Virus record (IMG/VR): IMGVR_UViG_3300033147_000133
Coordinates: 1-34,335 of that record
DNA from: a virus
Length of the DNA stretch: 34,335 nucleotides
Reading direction: 5' to 3' (one strand)
Shown: positions 1 through 7,317 of the stretch, piece after piece
Layout: every line of letters begins with the position of its first letter
Position numbering within the stretch: the stretch's first letter is position 1
The notes under the pieces: model-generated
Databases searched by the model: none
Told to the model about the DNA's origin: nothing
What the model saw: only the letters and a program-made list of their open reading frames with translations
Program-made: the position numbers and the translations under genes

Positions 1-137
1 AGGGGCGCTCTTTGCTCGTAACAACCTCAAACATGAAAAATCTCGAGAAAATGTTGGTTTTCTCATGGAAATGGGGCGCTGTCTCGACGGCTGGCCGTGC
101 CGGAGGTGTGCGTTTCATGGGAGAGGCAAGATAGCGG
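1..137. other. Leader region before the late operon; possible packaging-end sequence
   Basis: No gene is visible here. The region has a perfect 7-bp inverted repeat (GAGAAAA at 45-51, TTTTCTC at 58-64) and two copies of GGGGCGCT (2-9 and 73-80). It lies directly upstream of HNH and terminase genes, where cos sites and terminase-binding sites sit in many HK97-like phages. The packaging role is inferred from position only. No clear promoter was found. Confidence 0.35.
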
Positions 138-488
138 GTGATCGGAGCCGCACCAACCGTCCGACAAGTTGCAAATGCAATCAGTTTGAATGCAGAATGT
201 CGCGAAATGAGTGTTCACCACCGCGCTTTCAGGGGAAGCCCCGCATGGAGAGAGGTGCGGAAGCGCGTTCTCGCTCGGGACAACTATGAGTGCCAGATTC
301 GGATACCGGGGACGTGCGAAGGTCGAGCTACGACCGTCGATCACATTCATGCTCTGGCCGAGGGCGGCGCAGCGATGGACGAGTCAAACCTGCGAGGCGC
401 GTGCTACGCGTGCAATAGTCGGCTCGGTGCACAGTTGGGATCGAAAGCGATGAAACAGAAAATCCACAGATGGTCGCGCGCGTGGTGA
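138..488 (+). CDS. HNH endonuclease
   Basis: A 116-residue HNH-family nuclease. Cys pairs at 52/60 and 89/92 frame the motif: VDHIHAL with His69, then NL at Asn84, then CYACNSRLG at 89-97. This is the zinc-stabilised beta-beta-alpha metal fold. In HK97-like cos phages an HNH protein encoded beside terminase stimulates specific DNA cleavage by the large subunit, which is the likely role here. The GTG start at 138 has a purine-rich GGGAGAGG about 11 bases upstream. An in-frame ATG at 207 would still keep the whole catalytic domain, so the first 23 residues are uncertain. Confidence 0.88.
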   Translation: MIGAAPTVRQVANAISLNAECREMSVHHRAFRGSPAWREVRKRVLARDNYECQIRIPGTCEGRATTVDHIHALAEGGAAMDESNLRGACYACNSRLGAQLGSKAMKQKIHRWSRAW

Positions 489-504
489 CCAGGGAGATGA
501 CAAC

Positions 505-1314
505 ATGGTAATGACGATGCCGTTCGGTTACGGACGGACCCGAGTAACACCCGCACAGTTGGCAACGCATTCAACGTTCACCAACCTCCACCCCGAGGTC
601 CAGAGGCGTCTCATGGCGCTTCTAGTCGCCGCAGAGGGGCACGTTGGGGTGGGGACCGCCGAACGGTCGTCCGCGGTGCAGGAACACACATTTCGCGATC
701 GGTATGCGAGTGGTTGGGGTCCGACTTTCTGGCAGGGCAAGAGGTGGCATCGGGTGCACGGCGCACCGGCCGCACCTCCAGGGCACAGCTTCCACGAACC
801 GATCGACCACGGCGAAGCTATGGCGATCGACCTCGTGGGGGATTTGGCGTGGGTCGAGGCTCACGCTCACGGCTACGGGTTCGTGACGTTCACTCATGTC
901 AACAGGGAGCCGTGGCATATTCAGCCGATCGAGATTCCGCATTCGGTGACTCAGTGGCGTCGCGCCGGTTCGCCCGAGCCGCGTCATTGGTCCCTGCCAG
1001 CATCTCATCATCATTGGGTCCAGCCCGACAACCTCGATGACATTCCCGATCCGACGTTGAAGAAAGGCGACACCGGGCAAGAGGTTCGGAAGTTGCAGAA
1101 TCATTTGCACCAGTGGCACATCGCTGATTCGTCCGATGTGAGGGACCCGCACGGTGTCGACGGGACGTTCGGGGCGCGGACGGAAACGTCGCTCAAGTCG
1201 TTCCAGAAGAACATTCTGCACGTCACCGCTGACGGCATGTATGGGCCGAAAACCGATGAGGCGTTCACCGCTGTCAGGGAGTATCTGGCCGCTCAGGACC
1301 GTCACCCGCACTGA
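505..1314 (+). CDS. Endolysin: M15-type peptidase with peptidoglycan-binding domain
   Basis: A 269-residue lysis enzyme. The N-terminal part (about 25-145) matches the VanY/M15 D-Ala-D-Ala carboxypeptidase family: SFHEPIDHGEAMAID at 95-109 supplies His97 and Asp109 as likely zinc ligands, and EPWHIQ at 135-140 supplies the catalytic Glu135 and third ligand His138. Residues 185-258 form a PG_binding_1 domain (KKGDTGQEVRKLQ, then DGTFGARTETSLKSFQ, then DGMYGPKTDEAF). Such enzymes cut peptidoglycan peptides to release progeny. There is no signal peptide, so export would need a holin. GGGAG lies just upstream of the ATG. A lysis gene upstream of terminase rather than after the tail genes is a less common arrangement. 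Confidence 0.88.
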   Translation: MVMTMPFGYGRTRVTPAQLATHSTFTNLHPEVQRRLMALLVAAEGHVGVGTAERSSAVQEHTFRDRYASGWGPTFWQGKRWHRVHGAPAAPPGHSFHEPIDHGEAMAIDLVGDLAWVEAHAHGYGFVTFTHVNREPWHIQPIEIPHSVTQWRRAGSPEPRHWSLPASHHHWVQPDNLDDIPDPTLKKGDTGQEVRKLQNHLHQWHIADSSDVRDPHGVDGTFGARTETSLKSFQKNILHVTADGMYGPKTDEAFTAVREYLAAQDRHPH

Positions 1315-1619
1315 TGCCTATACCTCCCGAATCTGATCCACCAGGGCCGTGTCTGGGGGCGTTACAGACGACCCTGGATTCGTTGGAGTTCGATTTCGAG
1401 GCTGCGGCGATCGTGGCGTTGTGTCGGGCGACGGCCGAACTGTTGGATCGGGTGACTGACGCCGGGACGTTCGTGAAGTTGGCGAACACGTACATCGCAG
1501 AGTTGAAAGAATTGCGCGGCTGGATCGCGCAGCCGGAGATTCCGGCGTTGGACGGTTCCGAATCGGAAGATCCGTTTGATGCGTTGGCGAAAGCATTGTC
1601 GAAAGGGAGCAAGAAATGA
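1314..1619 (+). CDS. Unknown protein, candidate small terminase subunit
   Basis: A 101-residue, mostly helical protein with no motif I recognise. Its start overlaps the endolysin stop (TGATG) and its end overlaps the next start (ATGA), so it is translationally coupled. A small protein two genes upstream of the large terminase is where the DNA-recognising small subunit usually lies, but no helix-turn-helix is obvious by eye. The C-terminal stretch 75-101 is charged (DGSESEDPFDALAKALSKG) and could bind a partner. The terminase role is positional inference only; the reading frame itself is convincing. Confidence 0.7.
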   Translation: MPIPPESDPPGPCLGALQTTLDSLEFDFEAAAIVALCRATAELLDRVTDAGTFVKLANTYIAELKELRGWIAQPEIPALDGSESEDPFDALAKALSKGSKK

Positions 1620-1861
1620 CAGACGAGGCGCGGCCAGACGAAGGTGTGGCGATGGTGAACGGCCAGGTGGTCGGGCAGCGGTTGTGTGAGATTGCCGGGG
1701 TGGACCCTGGTCGGGCTGTCGCTGTCGCGTTGGAGTGCCGGTCGGACGGGATGACCGTTTTGCACATTTCGCTTCTAGCGCCCCCCGAGGTGTATGAGGC
1801 GGTAACGGACCTCGACGCTGAGTTCGTTGAACTGGTGGCAACTGAGAGGCCGCCTGAGTGA
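1616..1861 (+). CDS. Small unknown protein upstream of terminase
   Basis: An 81-residue acidic protein that I do not recognise. A short hydrophobic/alternating stretch (about 31-55, GRAVAVALECRSDGMTVLHI) suggests a beta-rich core. It overlaps the previous gene by ATGA and the terminase gene by GTGA, so it is cotranslated with both. Like its upstream neighbour it could belong to the packaging machinery, but nothing in the sequence proves that. Confidence 0.65.
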   Translation: MTDEARPDEGVAMVNGQVVGQRLCEIAGVDPGRAVAVALECRSDGMTVLHISLLAPPEVYEAVTDLDAEFVELVATERPPE

Positions 1862-3297
1862 CCGTGGCAACAAAACCGAAGCACGCGGCGAAACCGCGGT
1901 TCGCTACGGCACGCCAGGACTGCCAGACGGCAGGCGACGAGGCGGCGCGTATCGGGGCCGCCCTCGGCACCCCGTTGTTGCCGTGGCAGCGGCAGGTGCT
2001 CGACGTTGCACTGGAGTACGAAACCGACTCCGATTATCCGCTCGACCGGCGTTACCTGTATCGAGAAATCGCGTACGGCACTCCGCGTCAGTCAGGGAAG
2101 TCGGTAATCACTCTCGTCAAGTTGTTGCATCGGATGATCTTGATGGGGAGCCGCCAAAACGCCGTCTACTCGATGCAGACGGGCACAGACGCCGCGAGAA
2201 AGCTTCTTGACGACTGGCACCCCGTAATCGAGGATTCGCCGCTTGCAGCGGCAATCGCTACGAAGGGGTTGCGACGTTCGGCCGGTGCGGAACGGATCAA
2301 GTTCAAGACGGGTTCGACGCTCGAAATCATGCGTTCGACAAAGAGCGCCGGTCACGGCCGGACGATTGACGAAGCAATCATTGACGAAGCGATGCACGAC
2401 TTTGATGACCGGCGCGAGCAGGCTGTCATCCCGGCCATGATTACCCGGCCGAACGCTCAGCTTGTCGTGACCTCGACGGCGGGGACTGACGAGTCGATCT
2501 ACTGGAAGCGCAAAGTGGATCATGGGCGCGAACGCTCCAGCGACGGCAAGGTCGGAACGTCCTGCTATTTCGAGTGGTCGATACCTGACGAAGCGGACCC
2601 GTATGACGAGGACGCCTGGTGGGAGTTCATGCCCGCCCTCGGCCACACTCAGACGATCATGGCTATCCGGCACGCTGCCGAGACGATGAGCGAAGGCGAG
2701 TTTCGTCGGGCGTTCGGAAATCAGTGGACCGGGATTCAAGAGACGATCATTGACTGGGCGAAATGGATCGAGTGTCGTGACACTCACGGCGAGATTGGGC
2801 AGACGATGGTGCTCGCTGTCGACGTGACACCGGATAGGACGAGCGGGGTCATTTCGGCGGCGTCGGGCCGGTCGGACGGGAGCCTCGATTTGGAACAGAT
2901 CGACCGTGAAGAATCGACGGGCTGGATTGTCCCCCGGTTGGAGGCGTTGCGCGACCGGCACAACCCTATGGCGATCCTGGTGGATGGGATGGGTCCGGCT
3001 GGCAGCATGATCCCCGAGATGGAACGTTGCGGTTTGCCGGTGAAAGTCATTGGCGGTCAAGAGTTCGCGAAGGCGTGCGGGGCGTTCTTTGATCTGATCG
3101 AGAATCGAGGGATTCATGTTCGTCCGACCAACTCGCTCGATGAGGCTGTCGCGGGTGCGGCGAAGCGGATCAAAGGCGATTCGTTCACATGGGTCCGTTC
3201 AACGTTGGCGAACGACATTTCGCCGCTGGTGTGCGCGACTTTGGCGTGCTGGGGAGTGGTCGGGGACCGGGAAAACGGAAGCCTGTGGGTTTACTGA
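1858..3297 (+). CDS. terL: Terminase large subunit
   Basis: The 479-residue packaging motor. The N-terminal ATPase has a Walker A variant GTPRQSGKS at 74-82, a Walker B region EAIIDEA at 172-178, and a coupling motif TSTAG at 205-209. The C-terminal RNase H-like nuclease begins about residue 318, with the first acidic residue in LAVDVTPDRT (Asp322) and another in ILVDG. The family pumps DNA into the prohead through the portal and cuts concatemers. The GTG start overlaps the previous stop (GTGA). Length and motif order fit HK97-type terminases. Together with the nearby HNH gene this suggests cos-type packaging. Confidence 0.95.
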   Translation: MTVATKPKHAAKPRFATARQDCQTAGDEAARIGAALGTPLLPWQRQVLDVALEYETDSDYPLDRRYLYREIAYGTPRQSGKSVITLVKLLHRMILMGSRQNAVYSMQTGTDAARKLLDDWHPVIEDSPLAAAIATKGLRRSAGAERIKFKTGSTLEIMRSTKSAGHGRTIDEAIIDEAMHDFDDRREQAVIPAMITRPNAQLVVTSTAGTDESIYWKRKVDHGRERSSDGKVGTSCYFEWSIPDEADPYDEDAWWEFMPALGHTQTIMAIRHAAETMSEGEFRRAFGNQWTGIQETIIDWAKWIECRDTHGEIGQTMVLAVDVTPDRTSGVISAASGRSDGSLDLEQIDREESTGWIVPRLEALRDRHNPMAILVDGMGPAGSMIPEMERCGLPVKVIGGQEFAKACGAFFDLIENRGIHVRPTNSLDEAVAGAAKRIKGDSFTWVRSTLANDISPLVCATLACWGVVGDRENGSLWVY

Positions 3298-3302
3298 CTA
3301 CC

Positions 3303-3497
3303 ATGAGGCTCGCAATAACATTTCAGATCATCGGATTCATCGCCCTCGTCACCGGTTTCGGTTTGGCGTGGGGCGTTCCCGCGGCGCTCCTTTCCGGTGG
3401 TTTTGGCTTGTTGATATTCGGAACAGTCAGCGAGATGGGTGACGACGACATGGAGGCAGAGCGTGGGTCTAGGCCGAGCGATACAGAGGGCGAGTAG
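3303..3497 (+). CDS. Small two-segment membrane protein
   Basis: A 64-residue protein with two predicted transmembrane segments (about 4-22, AITFQIIGFIALVTGFGLA, and 24-42), followed by an acidic cytoplasmic-type tail (MGDDDMEAERGS). It sits between terminase and portal, starts 5 bases after the terminase stop and runs 35 bases into the portal gene. Its function is unknown. It has the size and topology of a small holin or antiholin, but several similar proteins occur in this window, so no assignment is safe. The internal ATG gives the membrane topology; longer in-frame upstream starts would overlap terminase. Confidence 0.72.
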   Translation: MRLAITFQIIGFIALVTGFGLAWGVPAALLSGGFGLLIFGTVSEMGDDDMEAERGSRPSDTEGE

Positions 3498-4749
3498 TCC
3501 CGCCCCGTATTTGGGGAGTGCGGCCAGTTTGGGGACCACCGGCTTGCAATGGGGCCAGGGCGCTCTGAGCACGCCGGTAACAGCCGCCCTAGCCTCCGCA
3601 GGCGTGCCTGGATCGGCGTTTCCGCCCCCTACGGTGCCTGGTGGCCCGATGGTGACCGAGGGCGGCGAATCGTCGCTTATGGCTCGATCTGCGGCATGGC
3701 GTTGCGAACACATCTTGTCGGATGGCATCGGCGCTCTGGAAGTATTCGCCTACGACGACCGGCAAGCCGACAAACGCATCGAGTCCCCGAGAGTCCTGGC
3801 CGACCCCTGGCCGATTATGACCCCGGTCGAGTGGCGCGCGATGGTCGTGTCGTCGCTCGTCATGCACGGCAACGCGTTCCTGGTCCCGTACGACCCCGAC
3901 CCTCGCACCGGCTACCCGAGGCAGCTTCCGATCGTTCATCCCGACGACGTTGAAATCGAGATAATCAGGGGTGTCCCCGCCTACTACATCGGCGGCAGTC
4001 GCGCCCCGATCGAAATGTTGCACATTCGCGGCTACACCCCGGTCGGTGGGGTGCGCGGTATCGGCGTTGTGACAGCCATGCGTCAAGGTATTCAGACGGC
4101 GGCAGACATCGACCGATATCAGGGGGCGAACTTCCAGCAGTCATCGGTGCCTCCGGCAATCATCAAAGTGAACCGGCCGGAAATCAGCGAGTCGCAGGCG
4201 ACCGACATTCAGCAAAGGTGGATGGCGCGTCACGGTTGGGGCAATCGTGCTCCCGCGGTGATCCCGTCCTCGATGGACGTGCAGCCGATGGCGTGGTCGC
4301 CGGAGGACACACAGTTTCTTGAGTCGAAACAGTTGCAGGCGGCCGAGATTTGCTGGTGGTTTGGGATCGACCCTCGCATCCTCACCTTGTCGGCATCGGG
4401 CCAGTCCCTCACATATTCCAACCTTGAATCCACCTACGTCGATCTGCAACGCATGTCGATGGTGCCGTGGACCTCACGAATCGAGGCGGCGCTCGGCCGG
4501 GTGCTGCCACGCCACCATCTCGCGAAGTTCGACTTCGCCCCGTTGCTCCGAACAACTCTCAAAGAACGGTACGCGGCATATGAGACGGCGCTCGACGGTG
4601 GATGGCTCACAATCGAAGAAGTCCGCGCCCTCGAAAACCTCGGCCCGATCGAAGAAGGTGTACCGCCGCACGGCGGGGACACCGACAGCATCGAATCAGT
4701 CAACGTGTCGCTACCGGCAGGCGCGGTCAGTGAAGTGGGAGCAGCATGA
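3463..4749 (+). CDS. Portal protein (HK97 family)
   Basis: A 428-residue portal, which forms the dodecameric DNA channel at one capsid vertex and docks the terminase. The C-terminal half carries the recognisable family pattern: NFQQSSVPPAIIKV, WMARHGWGNRAPAVI, ESKQLQAAEICWWFGIDPRIL and SNLESTYVDLQRMSMVPW. The GTG at 3463 was chosen because a strong GGAGG (3452-3456) lies 6 bases upstream; an earlier GTG at 3439 has no such site. The gene ends with an ATGA overlap into the protease gene, the usual portal-protease-capsid order. The N-terminal 40 residues are Gly/Ala/Pro rich and probably disordered. Confidence 0.93.
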   Translation: MGLGRAIQRASSPAPYLGSAASLGTTGLQWGQGALSTPVTAALASAGVPGSAFPPPTVPGGPMVTEGGESSLMARSAAWRCEHILSDGIGALEVFAYDDRQADKRIESPRVLADPWPIMTPVEWRAMVVSSLVMHGNAFLVPYDPDPRTGYPRQLPIVHPDDVEIEIIRGVPAYYIGGSRAPIEMLHIRGYTPVGGVRGIGVVTAMRQGIQTAADIDRYQGANFQQSSVPPAIIKVNRPEISESQATDIQQRWMARHGWGNRAPAVIPSSMDVQPMAWSPEDTQFLESKQLQAAEICWWFGIDPRILTLSASGQSLTYSNLESTYVDLQRMSMVPWTSRIEAALGRVLPRHHLAKFDFAPLLRTTLKERYAAYETALDGGWLTIEEVRALENLGPIEEGVPPHGGDTDSIESVNVSLPAGAVSEVGAA

Positions 4750-5339
4750 ACAACGAAAGAATCACCAGGCTGATTGACGACTGCGAAATCAAACGCGCAG
4801 ACGCATCCGGTGGACGCATCCTCGTCGGTCGGGCCATCCGATACGGGGTGCCATATGAGGTGTCCGACGACGGCGGGCGCAGCTTCTACCACGAGGTTTG
4901 GAGGGCCGGTGTGTTCTCCCGATCCATCTCTCATAAGTCGGGTGCGATCCCGTTGCATTTCCATCATCGCCGCGATGAACTGCCGTTTGGTGTGGCGCAG
5001 CTTTCCGACACGAAAGCCGACCTCATGTTCAACGCTCCGATCGTGCGCGGTGAACGCGGCGACGAGATGCTGGAGTTGATCGAGATGGGCGCGGTGCTCG
5101 GCGTGTCGCTTGGGGCCAGTCCGATCGTCAACGAGATATTTCGTGGCGAAGGCGTCGAGCGGGTCGAGGCGAAACTGAACGAGTTGAGTTTGACGGCTCA
5201 CGCCCAGATCGGTGACGGTGAGGTGCTTGCGATTCGGGCTATCACCGAGCCGGAGAACAACGAAAACGATCCAGACGAGGACGAAACACCTAACCTGGAT
5301 GAAGCGCGGCAAACCATCGACGCTCTTGAGCGTCCATAA
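4746..5339 (+). CDS. Prohead maturation protease (HK97 family)
   Basis: A 197-residue serine protease that trims capsid scaffold segments before DNA packaging. The fold is supported by AIRYGVPYEV near 30-39, a His cluster LHFHHRRDELPFG at 70-82 (His71 or His73 catalytic) and the nucleophile in VLGVSLGAS (Ser121). ELSLTAHAQIGDG marks the end of the core, after which an acidic tail follows (about 173-197). The ATG overlaps the portal stop. The protease is separated from the major capsid gene by about 3.2 kb of other genes; in most related phages these two are adjacent. Confidence 0.92.
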   Translation: MNNERITRLIDDCEIKRADASGGRILVGRAIRYGVPYEVSDDGGRSFYHEVWRAGVFSRSISHKSGAIPLHFHHRRDELPFGVAQLSDTKADLMFNAPIVRGERGDEMLELIEMGAVLGVSLGASPIVNEIFRGEGVERVEAKLNELSLTAHAQIGDGEVLAIRAITEPENNENDPDEDETPNLDEARQTIDALERP

Positions 5340-5352
5340 CTGACAGGAGCCG

Positions 5353-5520
5353 ATGATGGCCGCAGCACCAAAAACGAATGCCGAGGTTTGGGCCGAGGCT
5401 CAAACTCAGCAACGAGTGACCGTGACCGAGCGCGCAGCTTCGCGTGCGGCGACCATGAAGCTCTTTGTGGACGGCGACGCGCTTTACGGCGTCCCCAAAG
5501 CCGCCCCCGCCCACACCTGA
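5353..5520 (+). CDS. Small unknown protein after the protease
   Basis: A 55-residue protein starting with MMAAAPKTNAEVW, preceded by a good AGGAG (5345-5349). It is Ala rich and helical for its first 40 residues, then ends in a short LFVDGDALYGVPKAAPA segment. No family is recognised. It fits exactly in the gap between the protease and the fibre-associated genes, so it is probably real despite its size. A small scaffold or fibre-attachment role is possible but unsupported. Confidence 0.6.
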   Translation: MMAAAPKTNAEVWAEAQTQQRVTVTERAASRAATMKLFVDGDALYGVPKAAPAHT

Positions 5521-5526
5521 TCCGCG

Positions 5527-5889
5527 ATGAGTAGGACCCCAACCGAGGCGCTCGATAAGACCCCTGCGGGTCTGGACATCGACATTCGTGCCGGTGACGA
5601 CTTCGTGGACGAATGGTTGTTCGAGAACGATGACGGTTCGCCGTTTGACCTCACCGATCACCAGTTCGGCATGGAGGTTCGTCGGTCTGCCGGTGTCGAG
5701 CCGCCGATACCTGTTCACGTTGCCGTCGTGAACGATGTCGGCGGAATCGTCACGTTGCGTCTCGACGGGATCGTCACGGAGATGATGGAGCGCACCTACC
5801 GCTATGACCTCCAATCGACCCACGACGGGATCTTGCGGACGTGGGTGGCCGGGGTTCTCTATGTTGAACCGGAGATAACGAAGCCATGA
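5527..5889 (+). CDS. Beta-rich structural protein encoded beside a collagen-like fibre
   Basis: A 120-residue protein with a pattern often seen in phage virion genes next to fibres: GDDFVDEWLFENDDGSPFDLTDHQ, then MEVRR, then an alternating hydrophobic C-terminal half ending in GVLYVEPEIT. This resembles N-terminal attachment domains of receptor-binding proteins in general style, though I cannot assign a named family. It overlaps the downstream fibre gene by ATGA, which suggests that the two products work together. No clear ribosome site precedes the ATG at 5527. Confidence 0.75.
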   Translation: MSRTPTEALDKTPAGLDIDIRAGDDFVDEWLFENDDGSPFDLTDHQFGMEVRRSAGVEPPIPVHVAVVNDVGGIVTLRLDGIVTEMMERTYRYDLQSTHDGILRTWVAGVLYVEPEITKP

Positions 5890-6962
5890 CAAGGATCGTC
5901 ACCAGTAAAGGCGTTGTCATCAAGGTCGGTGGCGGGCACGGTGGGCCGGGCGGGGCCGGTCCTGCCGGTCCTGCGGGCGCTACAGGCCCACAGGGGCTAC
6001 CAGGCGGCGGCGGGATCGACATAGGCGCAATGACGCCGTGGACCGACAAGGCGTACGCCCCCGGCTCACAGGTGTCACACAACGGTAAGGCGTGGTGGGC
6101 AGTCGCCCCGGTGTCTCCCGGTGCTGTGCCGGGCGCTGCGCCAGGGATTTGGGACGAGTTGGTGCTCGACAAGTTCGCGGGGCAGGTCACTCAGGCGGTC
6201 ACGGTGCTGAGCGACACCATCAACGCTGTCGAGTTGCAGGCGACAGAACTGGAGTATCGGTGGAACGATTTTCTGGGCGATACGCCAGATGTGTATGAGC
6301 CGACAGGGACGTATTCGGCGGGTGAGGTGGTCCGTCACGCCGGGAAGCTTTGGACGGCCAGTGTCGATGCCCTGACAGGTGTGGAGCCTGGCACCGACGT
6401 AACCAAATGGGCCGATATCAGCTACCCCGCCAGCCTCACCGAGTTCGCCAAGATCATTGCCGAGATTGGTGACGTGCACCACATCACAGCGGGCAGCCTG
6501 GTCGATCACATTCGAGGATTGGAGGGTCGGCTACTCGCCCTCGAATCGGCCGGTGGCGCACCCCCCGTCAACCCGACGCAGGCGTTCCATCCGTTAGCCG
6601 ATCCGACGTACTCGGGTTCGTTCCTGACGCTCATGCTGTCCGACGATCAGGTCAGCAACGTGCTCGTGGACCCGTACGACGGGCAGCCGCATGTTTGGTT
6701 GGTCGACGGGTACATCGCAGGCAAGTCCGAGGCCGATATCACAGACCCCGACGTAGCTCCGGTTTGGGTCATCGGGTCCGACCCGAACGGGCAGCCCGGC
6801 GCTGACCTCGCCCATCTCGCCACGAGCGTTCGCGGCGTCACGGTCGGGGTGCTCAAAAAGTGGTTGGCGGAACCGCACGGCACCTACCTCACCGTCGCTC
6901 GCACGACGGTCGCAGGCCAGGAATGGCTGATATCCGATATCAAAACCGGGACCGCGCCGTGA
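5886..6962 (+). CDS. Collagen-like fibre with two carbohydrate-binding-like modules
   Basis: A 358-residue fibre protein. Residues 19-42 are Gly-X-Y collagen-like repeats (GGPGGAGPAGPAGATGPQG). Two modules follow with the CBM5/12 chitin-binding pattern: WTDKAYAPGSQVSHNGKAWWA (52-72) and a second from about 138 to 177 with YSAGEVVRHAGKLWTA and a closing TKWADI. A helical segment (about 182-223) may trimerise the fibre, and a unique C-terminal domain (about 230-358) follows. Such modules bind surface glycans and adsorb virions to hosts or mucus-like polymers. Because the gene lies between protease and capsid, the product may decorate the head rather than the tail; this is inference. Confidence 0.82.
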   Translation: MTRIVTSKGVVIKVGGGHGGPGGAGPAGPAGATGPQGLPGGGGIDIGAMTPWTDKAYAPGSQVSHNGKAWWAVAPVSPGAVPGAAPGIWDELVLDKFAGQVTQAVTVLSDTINAVELQATELEYRWNDFLGDTPDVYEPTGTYSAGEVVRHAGKLWTASVDALTGVEPGTDVTKWADISYPASLTEFAKIIAEIGDVHHITAGSLVDHIRGLEGRLLALESAGGAPPVNPTQAFHPLADPTYSGSFLTLMLSDDQVSNVLVDPYDGQPHVWLVDGYIAGKSEADITDPDVAPVWVIGSDPNGQPGADLAHLATSVRGVTVGVLKKWLAEPHGTYLTVARTTVAGQEWLISDIKTGTAP

Positions 6963-7030
6963 GGACCGCCGTCTACTGGTTTGCGCTCGCCGCGGGCGTC
7001 ATGGTCCTGTCGTGGATTCTGCGGCCGTGA
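6959..7030 (+). CDS. 23-residue membrane microprotein
   Basis: A tiny reading frame, MRTAVYWFALAAGVMVLSW and four more residues, that is almost entirely one transmembrane helix with basic residues at both ends. Its GTG start overlaps the fibre stop (GTGA) and its stop overlaps the next GTG (GTGA), the coupling used throughout this operon. That double overlap is the main reason for calling it real. Function unknown; it could be a membrane anchor, a lysis helper or noise. Confidence 0.45.
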   Translation: MRTAVYWFALAAGVMVLSWILRP

Positions 7031-7317
7031 GCGACCCGTCCGATTGTGGCGGGCCGTGGCCGCCGACCATCCCCGATCCGCAGCACACCCCGAACGGTGT
7101 CCAGCCGATCGACGCTTCCAACGCGACAGCGTGGGCGACCGCCCGGCACACCGACCGGAAAGCGCCCGAGTCTGATCCGATCGCGATTGCGTGCGTCCAC
7201 TCGATCTATGAGATTCCGATTCTTGACTGGCACCAGTTTCATCCGTGGGGCCGGAACACGACCGCATACGTTTCGGACGATGGTCTGCATGTCCGTAGAA
7301 GGGGCATAGATGCCTGA
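7027..7317 (+). CDS. Unknown protein in the fibre module
   Basis: A 96-residue protein with no recognised domain. It is Pro/Asp rich at the start and has an aromatic core (IYEIPILDWHQFHPWGRNTTAYV, about 65-87). The GTG at 7027 was chosen because it overlaps the microprotein stop; another in-frame GTG at 7012 is possible. Its last eight codons (VRRRGIDA) and the next start codon lie inside a 27-bp sequence repeated perfectly 861 bases downstream. It overlaps the next gene by 8 bases. Confidence 0.68.
   Translation: MSDPSDCGGPWPPTIPDPQHTPNGVQPIDASNATAWATARHTDRKAPESDPIAIACVHSIYEIPILDWHQFHPWGRNTTAYVSDDGLHVRRRGIDA
7291..7317 (+). repeat. 27-bp perfect direct repeat, copy 1 (copy 2 at 8152-8178)
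   Basis: The copy runs from GTCCGTAGAAGGGG to ATGCCTGA and contains a ribosome site (GAAGGGG), a start codon and a stop codon. Copy 2 is identical over all 27 bases, and the flanking bases differ. The copies bracket the 278-residue gene at 7310-8146. At copy 1 it encodes the end of the 96-residue protein and the start of the 278-residue protein. Confidence 0.95.

Noticed and set aside
2092-3117. A long minus-strand frame inside the terminase gene
   Set aside because: It is the antisense of a clear terminase. Arg/His/Pro-rich composition shows a high-GC shadow frame.
3439-3462. The earlier GTG start for the portal gene
   Set aside because: No ribosome-binding site; GGAGG is perfectly placed for the GTG at 3463 instead.
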